Below, piece by piece: positions 48,831-58,641 of a stretch of 64,000 nt of DNA. The position numbers and the translations under genes were made by a program. The notes under the pieces were generated by a model. That model had not been told where the DNA came from, did no database searches, and saw only the letters and a list, made by a program, of their open reading frames with translations. How positions within the stretch are numbered: the stretch's first letter is position 1; each line of letters opens with the position of its first letter. The DNA is from Beijerinckiaceae bacterium (GTDB lineage Bacteria; Pseudomonadota; Alphaproteobacteria; Rhizobiales; Beijerinckiaceae), in NCBI GenBank assembly GCA_947452005.1, contig CANGBC010000003.1:124001-188000 (forward strand), in the 5' to 3' direction.

Positions 48831-49877
48831 ATGCGCAAGGTCATGACCTTGGCCTGCATGGCAACAGCCATCTGCCTAGACGCGGCACAACCAAGCCGCG
48901 CTGCAGATCCGGTTGCGGATTTCTACACCGGCAAAACCATCACCCATATTGTCGGCGCGGGCGCGGGCGGCGCTTATGATCTCGTGTCGCGTGCCGTTGT
49001 GTCGCATATAGGGAAATATATTCCCGGCAAGCCTGCCTTCGTCGTCTCGAATATGGCGGGCGCCTCAAGTCTGACGATGATGAATTATCTGACCAATGCC
49101 GCCAAGAAAGACGGCACGGTCATGGGGATGACCAATCCGAATATTGCGCTCGAAGGCCCGCTGAAAATGCTGTCGAAAGGCGGCGGCAAGGCGATGTTTG
49201 ATGTGAACAAGTTGCAATGGATCGGCTCACCCTTGCAGCAACCCCATGTGCTGTGGGTCTGGCACACAGCGCCCGCGCAAAAGTTTGATGATTTGCGCAC
49301 CAATAAAATCATTCTGGCCTCCACCGCAGTGGGGGGCGACAATTACACTTTGCCACTCATCCTCTCCCGCCTGATGGGCGCCAAATTTGATATTGTGACC
49401 GGATATGAGGGACAAAATGATGTTTTCATCGCGACCGAACGCGGTGAAGTGCAAGGCAATAGCGCGATCCTTCCCAATCTGACATCGGCACGACCCGACT
49501 GGTTCCGCGACAAAAAGGTGCGCGTGCTGGTACAATTTGGCGTCTCGCGCATGCGGCAGCTCCCCGATGTGCCAACGGCGATTGAACTTGCCACACGCCA
49601 AGAAGACAAAGACATGCTGCGCTTTTATGCGCGCAAATTTTCCATGGCCTACCCTTTTGTGATGGCACAGGACGTGCCCAAGGACCGCGCGCAAGCCATC
49701 CGCACCGCATTTGATGCGACGATGAAAGACGAAGCCTTTCTGAAAGAGGCTGCAAGGCTTGGCCTTGATGTCGACCCGTTCTCGGGCGCAGAGATGGAAC
49801 AATTGATCACCGAACTAAACAACAGCCCAAAAGCAATCGTCGATGCGGTTGCTGACTTCATCCAGATGCCAAAATGA
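48831..49877 (+). CDS. Bug/TctC family substrate-binding protein
   Basis: GGGAGGAGCGAT RBS; DFYTGKTITHIVGAGAGGAYDLVSRAVVSHIGKYIPGKPAFVVSNMAGASS. Confidence 0.87.
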   Translation: MRKVMTLACMATAICLDAAQPSRAADPVADFYTGKTITHIVGAGAGGAYDLVSRAVVSHIGKYIPGKPAFVVSNMAGASSLTMMNYLTNAAKKDGTVMGMTNPNIALEGPLKMLSKGGGKAMFDVNKLQWIGSPLQQPHVLWVWHTAPAQKFDDLRTNKIILASTAVGGDNYTLPLILSRLMGAKFDIVTGYEGQNDVFIATERGEVQGNSAILPNLTSARPDWFRDKKVRVLVQFGVSRMRQLPDVPTAIELATRQEDKDMLRFYARKFSMAYPFVMAQDVPKDRAQAIRTAFDATMKDEAFLKEAARLGLDVDPFSGAEMEQLITELNNSPKAIVDAVADFIQMPK

Positions 49878-49902
49878 AAATGCCCCAGGGAGCCACTGCG
49901 TC

Positions 49903-51012
49903 ATGAGCGCCAAGAACCGCGACGAAACGCGCATTTATAACAAGAACAAATTCAAGCTCGGCCTGTTTGGCATGAATTGCTCAGGTGGCTTGAGCCTCAC
50001 TCTGGCACCTGAGCGCTGGGATGCCACATGGGACAATAATGCCAAAGCCGCGCAAATGGCTGACGAGGCAGGCTTGGAGTTCCTGCTTCCTATTGGCCGC
50101 TGGCATGGCTATCAGGGCAAAAGCGACACGCAGGGCACGACGTTTGAAACGCTCACCTGGGCCTGCGGGCTGCTGGCGCTGACCAAGGAAATCACCACTT
50201 TCGGCACGCTGCATGTGGCCTTCTGCAATCCGGTTTTCTCCGCCAAACAGATGGTGACCGCTGACCACATTGGCCATGGCCGTTTTGGCCTCAACATTGT
50301 CTCTGGCTGGAACCCGGTTGAATTCGGCATGATGGGCGTCGAGCTGAAAGAGCATGATGACCGCTATGCCTATAGCCAGGAATGGATCGAGATCGTCAAA
50401 CGCATCTGGTCCGAGAGCGAGCCTTTCGATCACGATGGCCAGATGTTCAAACTGAAAGGTGTGTTGGGCAAACCCAAACCCTATTGGAACTCACGCCCGA
50501 TTCTGGTCAGCGCTGGCAATTCACCCACGGGGCGTGAATTTGCCGCTGGCAATGCTGATTGCCTGTTCACATCCATTCCAAATCTTGATGAGCTTAAGCC
50601 GAAGATTGACGGTTTCCGCGCGGCTGCCCCTCCCGGCCAGCTGCGCAATATTTTTGCCAGCTGCCATTTGATGGTGCGCAAAACCCGCAAGGAAGCGCAG
50701 GATTATCACCATTACATCGTGCACGAAAAAGGTGATTGGGAAGCCGCCGCCTATGCGGCAGACTTCCGTGGCAATCGCCTCAACACGTGGATGAAAGAAC
50801 AGACCGATCTGAAAGCGCGCCTGATTAGTGGCGCGGGCTATCCGATGGTCGGCTCTTATGATGATGCGGTTGAGACATTCCTGAAGCTCAATGAAATGGG
50901 CCTTGATGGTCTGGCTTGCGGCATGATCAATTATATTGATGACTTTCCGCATATCCGCGACGAGCTGCTGCCACGCATGGAACATGCGGGCTTGCGTGAA
51001 CCCAAGCGCTAA
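49903..51012 (+). CDS. LLM-class flavin-dependent monooxygenase
   Basis: AQMADEAGLEFLLPIGRWHGYQG...HIGHGRFGLNIVSGWNPVEFGMMGVEL. Confidence 0.92.
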   Translation: MSAKNRDETRIYNKNKFKLGLFGMNCSGGLSLTLAPERWDATWDNNAKAAQMADEAGLEFLLPIGRWHGYQGKSDTQGTTFETLTWACGLLALTKEITTFGTLHVAFCNPVFSAKQMVTADHIGHGRFGLNIVSGWNPVEFGMMGVELKEHDDRYAYSQEWIEIVKRIWSESEPFDHDGQMFKLKGVLGKPKPYWNSRPILVSAGNSPTGREFAAGNADCLFTSIPNLDELKPKIDGFRAAAPPGQLRNIFASCHLMVRKTRKEAQDYHHYIVHEKGDWEAAAYAADFRGNRLNTWMKEQTDLKARLISGAGYPMVGSYDDAVETFLKLNEMGLDGLACGMINYIDDFPHIRDELLPRMEHAGLREPKR

Positions 51013-51029
51013 GGCGCTTGGGTCTTATC

Positions 51030-52769
51030 TCATACGGACAATTGGTGGCGGCGCGTCAGCATGTGGAAGGCCACGCTGACGCACGTCATCAAAGCAATCC
51101 ACAAAATGCCCATGGCCGCGAGTTCCGTCACCTGACCATTCTGCCAGAGCTCGAACAAAGTGACGGCCATCACTTCAGAGCCCGGCCCCACAAGCAAGAG
51201 CGGCAATGACACGGCCTGCACCGAGAGCAGGAAGATCAACAGCCAAGAGCTGATCAAAGTCGCCGCCAGCAACGGCATCAGAATGCGAACAAAGACTTTG
51301 AACTTTGCTGCACCTGAAATGGTGGCCGCTTCTTCCAGATCGGAATGAATCTGCATCGTGCCCGCAAAAGCATAGCGCATACCATAAGGCAGATAGCGCA
51401 CAGAAGATGCCAAAATGACCGAAAGCAATGTGCCATAGAGCGGCAGCGGCATGTTCACAAAGACATCGAGAAACGCCACGCTGAGAATGATTGCCGGAAA
51501 GACCAGCGGGACAGAGGCAATCTGGTCCAGAATCCAGGCGCCCGGCACACGACGCACGACAAGCCAGGCACAGAGTGCGGTAAATGGAACCACGAGTGTG
51601 GCCGTGGCGGCACCGAGCACCAACGTGTTGACAATCGAGTCGCGGAACGAGCCCGGCTTCAGCAGGACTTCGTAATTTTCAAGCGACAGGCGCGTGAACG
51701 ATTCCCATGAGACACCACCATAAAATGGCTGGAACGAGGTGAAGGCCAACATGGCAACAGGCACAATCGTCACGATGAGGAACAGGCCCACGAGAATAGC
51801 TGCCGCCCCATAGCGCCATCTGCCCAAATCAATCACACGCGGACGAAAACCTTTGCCCGTGATCGTCTGATAGCGTTTGGCGTGGCGTGACAATTGGTTT
51901 TGCCAAAACATCAGCCCAAGCAGAATGAGAATGAGACAGACCGAGTAAGCGCCCGCCTCACCATAATTGGCAGCACCGGCCTGTCGCGAGCTTTGATAAA
52001 TCATCGTCGTGATGACATTGACGTTGCCAGCCAAGCCCACAAGGGCGGGCACTTCGAAAGACTCAAAAGCTTTCACGAAAATCAGCAGCGTCAAGCCAGC
52101 GAGCGCTGGAAATGCCATACGCAAAGTAATGCTGGCAAAAGCGCGCACGGGTGAAGCACCCGACATCATCGCTGCCTCTTCAAATGACGCATCTGTCGAG
52201 CGCAAGACGGAGGACATCAGGAGGAAGGTGAGCGGCACAAAGCCGATGCCTTCAATCAGCATCATGCCCCACAGTGAATAGACATCGAGCACTTGCGCGT
52301 GCTGGGTGATGGATTGCAACAGGTCATTCATCGGGCCGGAGCGCCCCAGAATGAGCAGCCAGGCGACCGTATAAAGAATATGCGGCACACCCAGGGAAAT
52401 CACAGCCGCCAGAAAGGCCAGTTTGCGCCCCGGTGTATTGGTGCGCTCAACAATCAGGGCCTGCACAGTGCCTATAAAAATGGCGATGGCCGCTGACCCG
52501 CAGGCATAGATGAACGTGTTGATGAGGCTGGGCAGGAAAAACTTCCCCGCCACCAGTTGCTGATAGAAGCGCAAGGTAAAAGCACCCGGCGCGCCATCGG
52601 CCAGCGTTTCATGAAAACTTGCATTGATCAGAAACGCGGCAGGCGGCACCACGGCAAGCAACAGAACAGCAATCAGAACCAAAACGCCGGGCGATATCCG
52701 CCGGGATTCCGCCCACCTGCGTGAAACCTGAGCGCTCAGCGCCCGATCCTCTTCAACCTGCATGGTCAC
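51030..52769 (-). CDS. Fbp/AfuB-type ABC transporter permease (fused two-domain)
   Basis: 579 aa with two permease halves, each with an EAA-like motif (FEEAAMMSGASPVRAFASITLRMAFP; LEEAATISGAAKFKVFVRILMPLL). Confidence 0.92.
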   Translation of the reverse strand: MTMQVEEDRALSAQVSRRWAESRRISPGVLVLIAVLLLAVVPPAAFLINASFHETLADGAPGAFTLRFYQQLVAGKFFLPSLINTFIYACGSAAIAIFIGTVQALIVERTNTPGRKLAFLAAVISLGVPHILYTVAWLLILGRSGPMNDLLQSITQHAQVLDVYSLWGMMLIEGIGFVPLTFLLMSSVLRSTDASFEEAAMMSGASPVRAFASITLRMAFPALAGLTLLIFVKAFESFEVPALVGLAGNVNVITTMIYQSSRQAGAANYGEAGAYSVCLILILLGLMFWQNQLSRHAKRYQTITGKGFRPRVIDLGRWRYGAAAILVGLFLIVTIVPVAMLAFTSFQPFYGGVSWESFTRLSLENYEVLLKPGSFRDSIVNTLVLGAATATLVVPFTALCAWLVVRRVPGAWILDQIASVPLVFPAIILSVAFLDVFVNMPLPLYGTLLSVILASSVRYLPYGMRYAFAGTMQIHSDLEEAATISGAAKFKVFVRILMPLLAATLISSWLLIFLLSVQAVSLPLLLVGPGSEVMAVTLFELWQNGQVTELAAMGILWIALMTCVSVAFHMLTRRHQLSV

Positions 52770-52783
52770 GATCTGATTTCACC

Positions 52784-53863
52784 TTACCTGAATTGTTCTT
52801 CCCAGATCTTTTGCGAAGATCCGTAATAACGGTTGAGCTTTTCTGACCCGACAAACAATTCTTCTTTGCCGGCTTTGGCGGGAACAACAGGTGCCAATTT
52901 TTCGAGCGGCGCCACATCGGGGCGAACGGGGAAATATTCTGCCTTGGCAAAAATTTCCTGACCTTCCTTTGACAAAACAAAATCTGCCAGCAGCATGGCG
53001 GCATGGGGATGGCGCACACCTCTGGGCACGACCATCGTGCCAGCCGTTGAGGGCACCGGCTCGAGCAGAGCTGTGTTTACAGGCGCGCCCTTGGCCTTAC
53101 TAATCAGCGGGTGATGGGCAAAAATATTCAACGCGATGGGAATTTCACCCGCGATCACACGATCAACCAGCGTGCGTGCGCTACCTGAGCCGAAATTGAT
53201 GATCTTCTGCTCGGCCAGTTTGGCGAAATATTCCTTCGCCTTGTCTTCACCGCGCGACAGACGAATCGCGGTGATGAACAAAGGCGTGCCGCTGGATGTG
53301 TTGATGCGCCAAGCAATCTTGCCCTTCCATTTCGGATCGAGAAGATCGTCATAGGTTTTGGGCACCTGATCGGCAGGAACGAGCTTGGTATTATAGGCCA
53401 TACCGAAATAGCTGATCCGCGAGCTGGCCCAGTTGCCACGTGGGTCGCGATACATTTCTGGCAATTCATCGGTTGCTGGCGTGGTGAAGGGCACAGTGAG
53501 CCCACTCTCCACCGCCAATTCACCGACGCCGGTACCCTCCACCAGATCTGCGACCGTGTTTTTGGCGCGCACTTCGGCTGAAAGTTTGGCGATGATTTCT
53601 TCCGTATCCGCACGCCAATAGGTCAGCTTCACGAAGGGATATTTTTTCATGAAAGCTTCGGCCATTGGGCGCAAAGCCTGATTGACGATGGCTGCCGAAT
53701 AAAGAACGACCTGTCCTTCTTTCTTGGCACCCTCGATCAAAAGCTCCTGACGGCTGGGTGATTTGTTTGTGAGAACCGACAAATCCTGCGCTTGTGCACT
53801 GGCCATGCCAGAGAGCGCCAAAGCACCAAAGCCCAGCACACGAAGGGGGTGAAACATGCTCAT
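52784..53863 (-). CDS. ABC transporter substrate-binding protein (iron(III)-type, family 1)
   Basis: QELLIEGAKKEGQVVLYSAAIVNQALRPMAEAFMKKYPFVKLTYWRADTEEI; RBS AGGAAG before ATG 53863. Confidence 0.9.
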   Translation of the reverse strand: MSMFHPLRVLGFGALALSGMASAQAQDLSVLTNKSPSRQELLIEGAKKEGQVVLYSAAIVNQALRPMAEAFMKKYPFVKLTYWRADTEEIIAKLSAEVRAKNTVADLVEGTGVGELAVESGLTVPFTTPATDELPEMYRDPRGNWASSRISYFGMAYNTKLVPADQVPKTYDDLLDPKWKGKIAWRINTSSGTPLFITAIRLSRGEDKAKEYFAKLAEQKIINFGSGSARTLVDRVIAGEIPIALNIFAHHPLISKAKGAPVNTALLEPVPSTAGTMVVPRGVRHPHAAMLLADFVLSKEGQEIFAKAEYFPVRPDVAPLEKLAPVVPAKAGKEELFVGSEKLNRYYGSSQKIWEEQFR

Positions 53864-53892
53864 GGAGACGCTTCCTTGTTTCGACACGCCGA

Positions 53893-54963
53893 TCACGGGC
53901 CCTTCCAGCGCACGCCAGAGCCTGGGCCCTGTGTGAGATGCAGCATGCCATTCTCGATTTCGATGCCATCAAAGGGATCATCAAGCAGCCGCGCGAATTC
54001 ACCCAATTCGCAGGCATAATCGACACCCGGCAGCGAGCAGGCCAAATGCAGCGCGTGGGCGGAGAGCAGACGCGAGCCAACCGCAGCCCCCATGCGATAG
54101 GACACACCCGCCTGTTCACACAGACGCGCCGCCGCAATCGTGTTGCGCAGACCACCAAGCTTGGGGATTTTCAAGGAGACAGCGTCGACCGCGCGCTTGG
54201 TGACGAGCTGATAAATCTCGGCTAGTGAGCCCGCTGCTTCATCCGCCTCGACTTTGACCGGCACCGTGCGCGTGACCATGGCAAGGCCCTCGAAATCATC
54301 GGCTGGCACCGGCTGCTCGACGAGATCGATATTATAATCGGCCATGCGATTGATAGCGGTGATGGCATTTTTAACCGTATAGGCCTGATTGGCATCGATG
54401 GTCAGATGCACATCATCGCCCACACGCTTGCGAATGGCCGCGACACGCTGCACATCGAGATCGACCTCGCCATGCACTTTGATTTTCAAATAGCGATAGC
54501 CCTGATCGACAAGCTTTTGCGCTTGGGCGGCCATTTCATCGGGCGTCTTGATCGCCAGAATACGCAAGATCGGCACACTGGTGCGCATCTGGCCGCCAAA
54601 CAGCTGACACAGAGGCACATTCAGGCGGCGGGCGAGCATATCATGCAAAGCGCAATCAATCGCGGCTTTAGCCTGCGGCGCGCCGCGCATGGCGCGATCA
54701 AGCGCTGCGCCAATCGCCTCAATATGTCCGCCATCTTTACCCACCACATGGGGCTTGAAATAAGCGAGCTCCGCCTCGAGGGTCGCAGCAATGGCACCCA
54801 TATGCGGTGTCGCTGAGGCATAACCAAAGCCCTCAGTGCCTGCATCATCGACCAGACGCAGGATGGAGCCTTCGGTCACCGGGCTTGCGCCCAGCGCAAA
54901 TTTCCAGGTCGGGTCTTCCTTGCGCATCACGCTGGGATGCGACGAGAACTCACGGATCATCAA
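53893..54963 (-). CDS. mandelate racemase/muconate lactonizing enzyme (enolase superfamily, MLE-like)
   Basis: YRYLKIKVHG (KxK), LTIDANQAY (D), DLVEQPVP (E), VEADEAAGS (D), VSLKIPKLGG (K). Confidence 0.92.
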   Translation of the reverse strand: MMIREFSSHPSVMRKEDPTWKFALGASPVTEGSILRLVDDAGTEGFGYASATPHMGAIAATLEAELAYFKPHVVGKDGGHIEAIGAALDRAMRGAPQAKAAIDCALHDMLARRLNVPLCQLFGGQMRTSVPILRILAIKTPDEMAAQAQKLVDQGYRYLKIKVHGEVDLDVQRVAAIRKRVGDDVHLTIDANQAYTVKNAITAINRMADYNIDLVEQPVPADDFEGLAMVTRTVPVKVEADEAAGSLAEIYQLVTKRAVDAVSLKIPKLGGLRNTIAAARLCEQAGVSYRMGAAVGSRLLSAHALHLACSLPGVDYACELGEFARLLDDPFDGIEIENGMLHLTQGPGSGVRWKGP

Positions 54964-55004
54964 AGCACTCTCCCATTGTCGCGCGCTCTGTGGCGCGCTT
55001 TTGA

Positions 55005-56099
55005 CTATTTCTTCATGACCGTCTGGATCATCTCTTCTGAACTGACGGTATATTTATTGAGCGATTCCGGCGATACAAACTGCTCTGAAACACGCGACAA
55101 AGCATCCGTGATGGGTGCGAGATCTGCGCGGGTGGCGACATCTGTGCGGCTCGGGAAATAGCCGGCTTCTGACAAAATCTGCTGCCCCTCTTTCGAGAGA
55201 ATGTAATCAACCAGCAACATGGCAGAATGGGGATGGCGCACACCTTTGGGCACGATCATCGTCCCAATCGTGCTCGCCACAGGATCCAGCAGTATTGAGC
55301 TGACAGGCGCGCCTTTAGCAGCGCTGATTAGCGGATGATGCGCAAAAATATTCAAGGCGAGGCCAAGCTCACCTGCGATCACGCGATCAACAAGCCCACG
55401 CGCACTCGCGCCGCTGAGCGAGATGATATTTTGTTCCGCCAGACGATCGAGATAGGCCCGCGCACGCTCTTCGCCCCAAGCCATGCGCAAATTGGTGACA
55501 AACAAATCTGCACCACTCGCACTGCCGGCATGCCAAGCCATACGGCCCTTCCAGCGCGGATCGAGCAAATCCTCATAGGTCTTGGGCACATCAGATGCAG
55601 ATGTGGTCTTGGTGTTGTAACCAATCCCGAAGAAGCTGCGACGCGTGGGCGTCCACAGCATGTTGGGATCGTGATAGCGCGCCGGAATTTCTGCCATCAG
55701 CGGCGTGTCGTAGGCTTGAGCAAATCCGGCCTGGATAACGGATTCACCAACGCCCGTTCCCTCAACCACATCAGCCACCAATTTCCCCGCGCGCATCTCA
55801 GCTGCGAGCTTGGTGAAAATGCCCGATGACTCGGAGCGCCAGTAATTGACCTTGATGAAGGGATATTTTTTCATGAAGCCGTCAGAGATCGGCCGCAGAG
55901 CCTGATTGACGATCATGGCTGAGTAGAAAACGACTTCGCCTTCGGCTTTGGCACCCTCCATCAGGCGCTCCTGCCGGTCGGCAGCCTTATAGGTCAGTGG
56001 ATTCTCAACAGCCTGCGCAGACGCAGCCATCAGCATCGCCACAAGCGACGCAGAAATGGACCTGCACACAGCAAGCCTTATGGCTGCCCCGAGCACCAT
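55005..56099 (-). CDS. ABC transporter substrate-binding protein, paralog of 52784-53863
   Basis: QERLMEGAKAEGEVVFYSAMIVNQALRPISDGFMKKYPFIKVNYWRSESSGIFTKLAAEMRAGKLVADVVEGTGVGE. Confidence 0.9.
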   Translation of the reverse strand: MVLGAAIRLAVCRSISASLVAMLMAASAQAVENPLTYKAADRQERLMEGAKAEGEVVFYSAMIVNQALRPISDGFMKKYPFIKVNYWRSESSGIFTKLAAEMRAGKLVADVVEGTGVGESVIQAGFAQAYDTPLMAEIPARYHDPNMLWTPTRRSFFGIGYNTKTTSASDVPKTYEDLLDPRWKGRMAWHAGSASGADLFVTNLRMAWGEERARAYLDRLAEQNIISLSGASARGLVDRVIAGELGLALNIFAHHPLISAAKGAPVSSILLDPVASTIGTMIVPKGVRHPHSAMLLVDYILSKEGQQILSEAGYFPSRTDVATRADLAPITDALSRVSEQFVSPESLNKYTVSSEEMIQTVMKK

Positions 56100-56211
56100 T
56101 ATTCCTCCCCACCGGTCGCGCCCTTATTGTCGGGCGCTGTCCCGTCCGGTAATTCTAACAACAAGGCGAGCGACTTGTCACCAGCTCAGCCCATAAAACA
56201 GGGAGATTGCA

Positions 56212-57321
56212 ATGAGCGACGAAGTCGCCACTGCCCGCTACGGGATTGATGCCTATCTGGACTGGGTGCATGCCGAAGGCATGCCCGTCATCGAGGGCGA
56301 TTATGCGATCGATCTGTTTGAGGTCGAGACCGGCCCTTGGGCACGGGCGGGCTGCCACGGCGCTGCCGTCCACCTGAAGGGGCGTGGCGACTTTTGCAAC
56401 ATGTTCCTGTTCGAACTGGCACCCGGCGCCTCCAGCGCGCCGCTCCGCCACCTCTACGAAGACATTTATTACGTGATCGAGGGGCACGGCTCGACGCAGA
56501 TCGAGCTGCCCGATGGCACCAAGCGCAGCTTTGAATGGTCGCCCAAGTCCATGTTCTCGATCCCGATCAACATGCCACACCGCCATTTCAATTCAGGCGG
56601 GCGCGAGCGGGTGCGGCTGGTCTCCACCACCAATATGCCGCTGCTCATGAACACGTTCCACAATGAGCATTTCATCTTTGACAATCCCTTTGCGTTTCAA
56701 GACCGCATTGGCAAAGAGAGCTATTGGTCAGGCGAAGGTGATTTCATTCCCATCCGCCCGGGCAATCATTTGTGGGAAACCAATTTTGTCCCCGATATGG
56801 CCAGCATCAAACTGCATGATTATGCAGATCGTGGCGGCGGCTCCAGCAATATCAAATTCGTTCTGGCCGATGGCATCATGTCTGGCCATATGTCGGAAAT
56901 GCCAGCTGGTACTTACAAGAAAGCTCACAGGCACGGGCCTGGAACGCATGTGATCTGCGTAACAGGCCATGGTTACTCACTGCTCTGGTATGAGGGCGAT
57001 GCTGATTATACGCGCATTGAATGGAAACATGGTGTGGTGTTCCCGCCCTGCCAAAGCCAGATTCATCAGCATTTCAACACGAGCCATGAGCCCGCGCGCT
57101 ATCTGGCCATGGGCATCGGCAATGTGCGCTATCCCTTCACACTGCAGAAGCGCCAGACGATGATCGGCGAAAAGGGCGCCAAGCAGCGCTCATCCTTGTC
57201 GATCAAACAAGGCGGCAACCAGATCGAATTTGAAGATCAGGATCCGCGCATCCACGCCATCTGGCTGGATGAAATGAAAAAGGCAGGCATTACGCCGCTG
57301 ATGGACAAATATTTCCCTTAA
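56212..57321 (+). CDS. double-cupin protein (paralog 2)
   Basis: GGGAG RBS; GRGDFCNMFLFELAPGASSAPLRHLYEDIYYVIEGHGSTQIEL...PAGTYKKAHRHGPGTHVICVTGHGYSLLWYEGD...IHQHFNTSHEPARYLAMGIG. Confidence 0.85.
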   Translation: MSDEVATARYGIDAYLDWVHAEGMPVIEGDYAIDLFEVETGPWARAGCHGAAVHLKGRGDFCNMFLFELAPGASSAPLRHLYEDIYYVIEGHGSTQIELPDGTKRSFEWSPKSMFSIPINMPHRHFNSGGRERVRLVSTTNMPLLMNTFHNEHFIFDNPFAFQDRIGKESYWSGEGDFIPIRPGNHLWETNFVPDMASIKLHDYADRGGGSSNIKFVLADGIMSGHMSEMPAGTYKKAHRHGPGTHVICVTGHGYSLLWYEGDADYTRIEWKHGVVFPPCQSQIHQHFNTSHEPARYLAMGIGNVRYPFTLQKRQTMIGEKGAKQRSSLSIKQGGNQIEFEDQDPRIHAIWLDEMKKAGITPLMDKYFP

Positions 57322-57327
57322 GAAAAA

Positions 57328-57352
57328 AGGGGCCGGATAAAACCGGCCCCTT
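57328..57352. terminator. bidirectional terminator between convergent cupin genes
   Basis: AAGGGGCCGG-ATAAA-ACCGGCCCCTT with flanking A-run / TCTTTG. Confidence 0.8.
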
Positions 57353-57360
57353 CTTTGTCA

Positions 57361-58590
57361 TCAGAACAGATCTTTGGGCTGATCGACGCCGGCTGTCGCC
57401 TCGTCATACCAGCGCGGATCCATGCGCGACTCGACACCATCGGCCGCCAGCGCGCGCGCGAATTCATCGCGCAAATAGGGATCTTCCGCGTGATAGGGAA
57501 TGGCGCCGCCACCCTTCTTGATGTCGATGGCACCGCGATCCGTGATCTGCTCACCCGGGCGCCCCGGCTTGCGCGAGGTCGAATTGTTCGGGCCAAACCA
57601 GGCGGACAGTCGCAGCGGGTCTTTACTCACACCAAAATGCTGGTGGAACCAGTCACCCGACATGGGAGCGGCAGAAACAATACCGCCATATTCATAATCC
57701 TGACGGCGAACCTGATCCATCTTGCCGCTTTCCCAAGGGCGCTGACCCAAAGATTCGGGCCACGTATAGGTGTAGCCCTTGCCCTTCAAGCAGAGCAGGA
57801 CTGCAGCAGACGCATGTTTATGCGCCTTGGAATAACGGCCCGTCTCATGCTGACCAACCCAGAGATAGAAGCGATTGCCCGCCATATGTGGCTCAATGCG
57901 GCGATAGCCGGGTGAGCGACGGTTATCGAGCGGCAATTCGCAATTGATGACGTCGGGCACGAGATTGGTTTTCTTCATCGCAAGCCCGCGCACCGGATCG
58001 GGCGCGATATCATCATTGGGCTTGAAATAATCGCCGTCACCCGAATAGCGATCAGTGAAGTCAAACGGGCAATCGAAAATCGCGCGACGGCTGTCGAGCA
58101 GATTGAACATATTGGGCGCACTGGTGCCGCACAAAAGAACGGCGGGCGCGTTGGTAGCATTGACGAAGCGATGATAGGCATTGATCGGGATGGAAAAGAG
58201 CGAGCCCTTCTGCCATTCGAAATGCTGCTTCTTCGGGTTGCTCTCCTGCCAGACTTCGGTCGATCCGCGCCCTTCAACAACCATGACGATCTTTTCATAC
58301 ATGTGATGATCGACATTGAGGGCCCCACCTGGCGGCACTTCCACGACATACATGCCCCACAGGCCTTCGGTGCCAAAGAGCTGGATATAGCTGCCACGGC
58401 CACCCAAGCGCTGCCATGGCTTCATCGGCAGATCGAGAACCGTGCGCACGCCAATATCGCGATAGACCGGCACGCCTTCCGATTCCATAAATTGATCATA
58501 GGGCATGGCAGGGCGTTCAAACTTGCCAAGACCCGCCATTTGAGTAGCGCTCGGCTCGTGCCAGTGCGAGCCTTTGTCATCATGGGGCAT
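57361..58590 (-). CDS. double-cupin protein (paralog 3, divergent)
   Basis: EGRGSTEVW, HFEWQKGSLFSIPINAYHRFVNAT, YSKAHKHASAAVLLCLKGKGYTYTWPE, WFHQHFGVSKDPLRLSAWFGPNN. Confidence 0.82.
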   Translation of the reverse strand: MPHDDKGSHWHEPSATQMAGLGKFERPAMPYDQFMESEGVPVYRDIGVRTVLDLPMKPWQRLGGRGSYIQLFGTEGLWGMYVVEVPPGGALNVDHHMYEKIVMVVEGRGSTEVWQESNPKKQHFEWQKGSLFSIPINAYHRFVNATNAPAVLLCGTSAPNMFNLLDSRRAIFDCPFDFTDRYSGDGDYFKPNDDIAPDPVRGLAMKKTNLVPDVINCELPLDNRRSPGYRRIEPHMAGNRFYLWVGQHETGRYSKAHKHASAAVLLCLKGKGYTYTWPESLGQRPWESGKMDQVRRQDYEYGGIVSAAPMSGDWFHQHFGVSKDPLRLSAWFGPNNSTSRKPGRPGEQITDRGAIDIKKGGGAIPYHAEDPYLRDEFARALAADGVESRMDPRWYDEATAGVDQPKDLF

Positions 58591-58641
58591 GCTTGTCTCC
58601 TGCGTTCTGATCCAAATGATATTTTTTATGTCTGTTGACGG

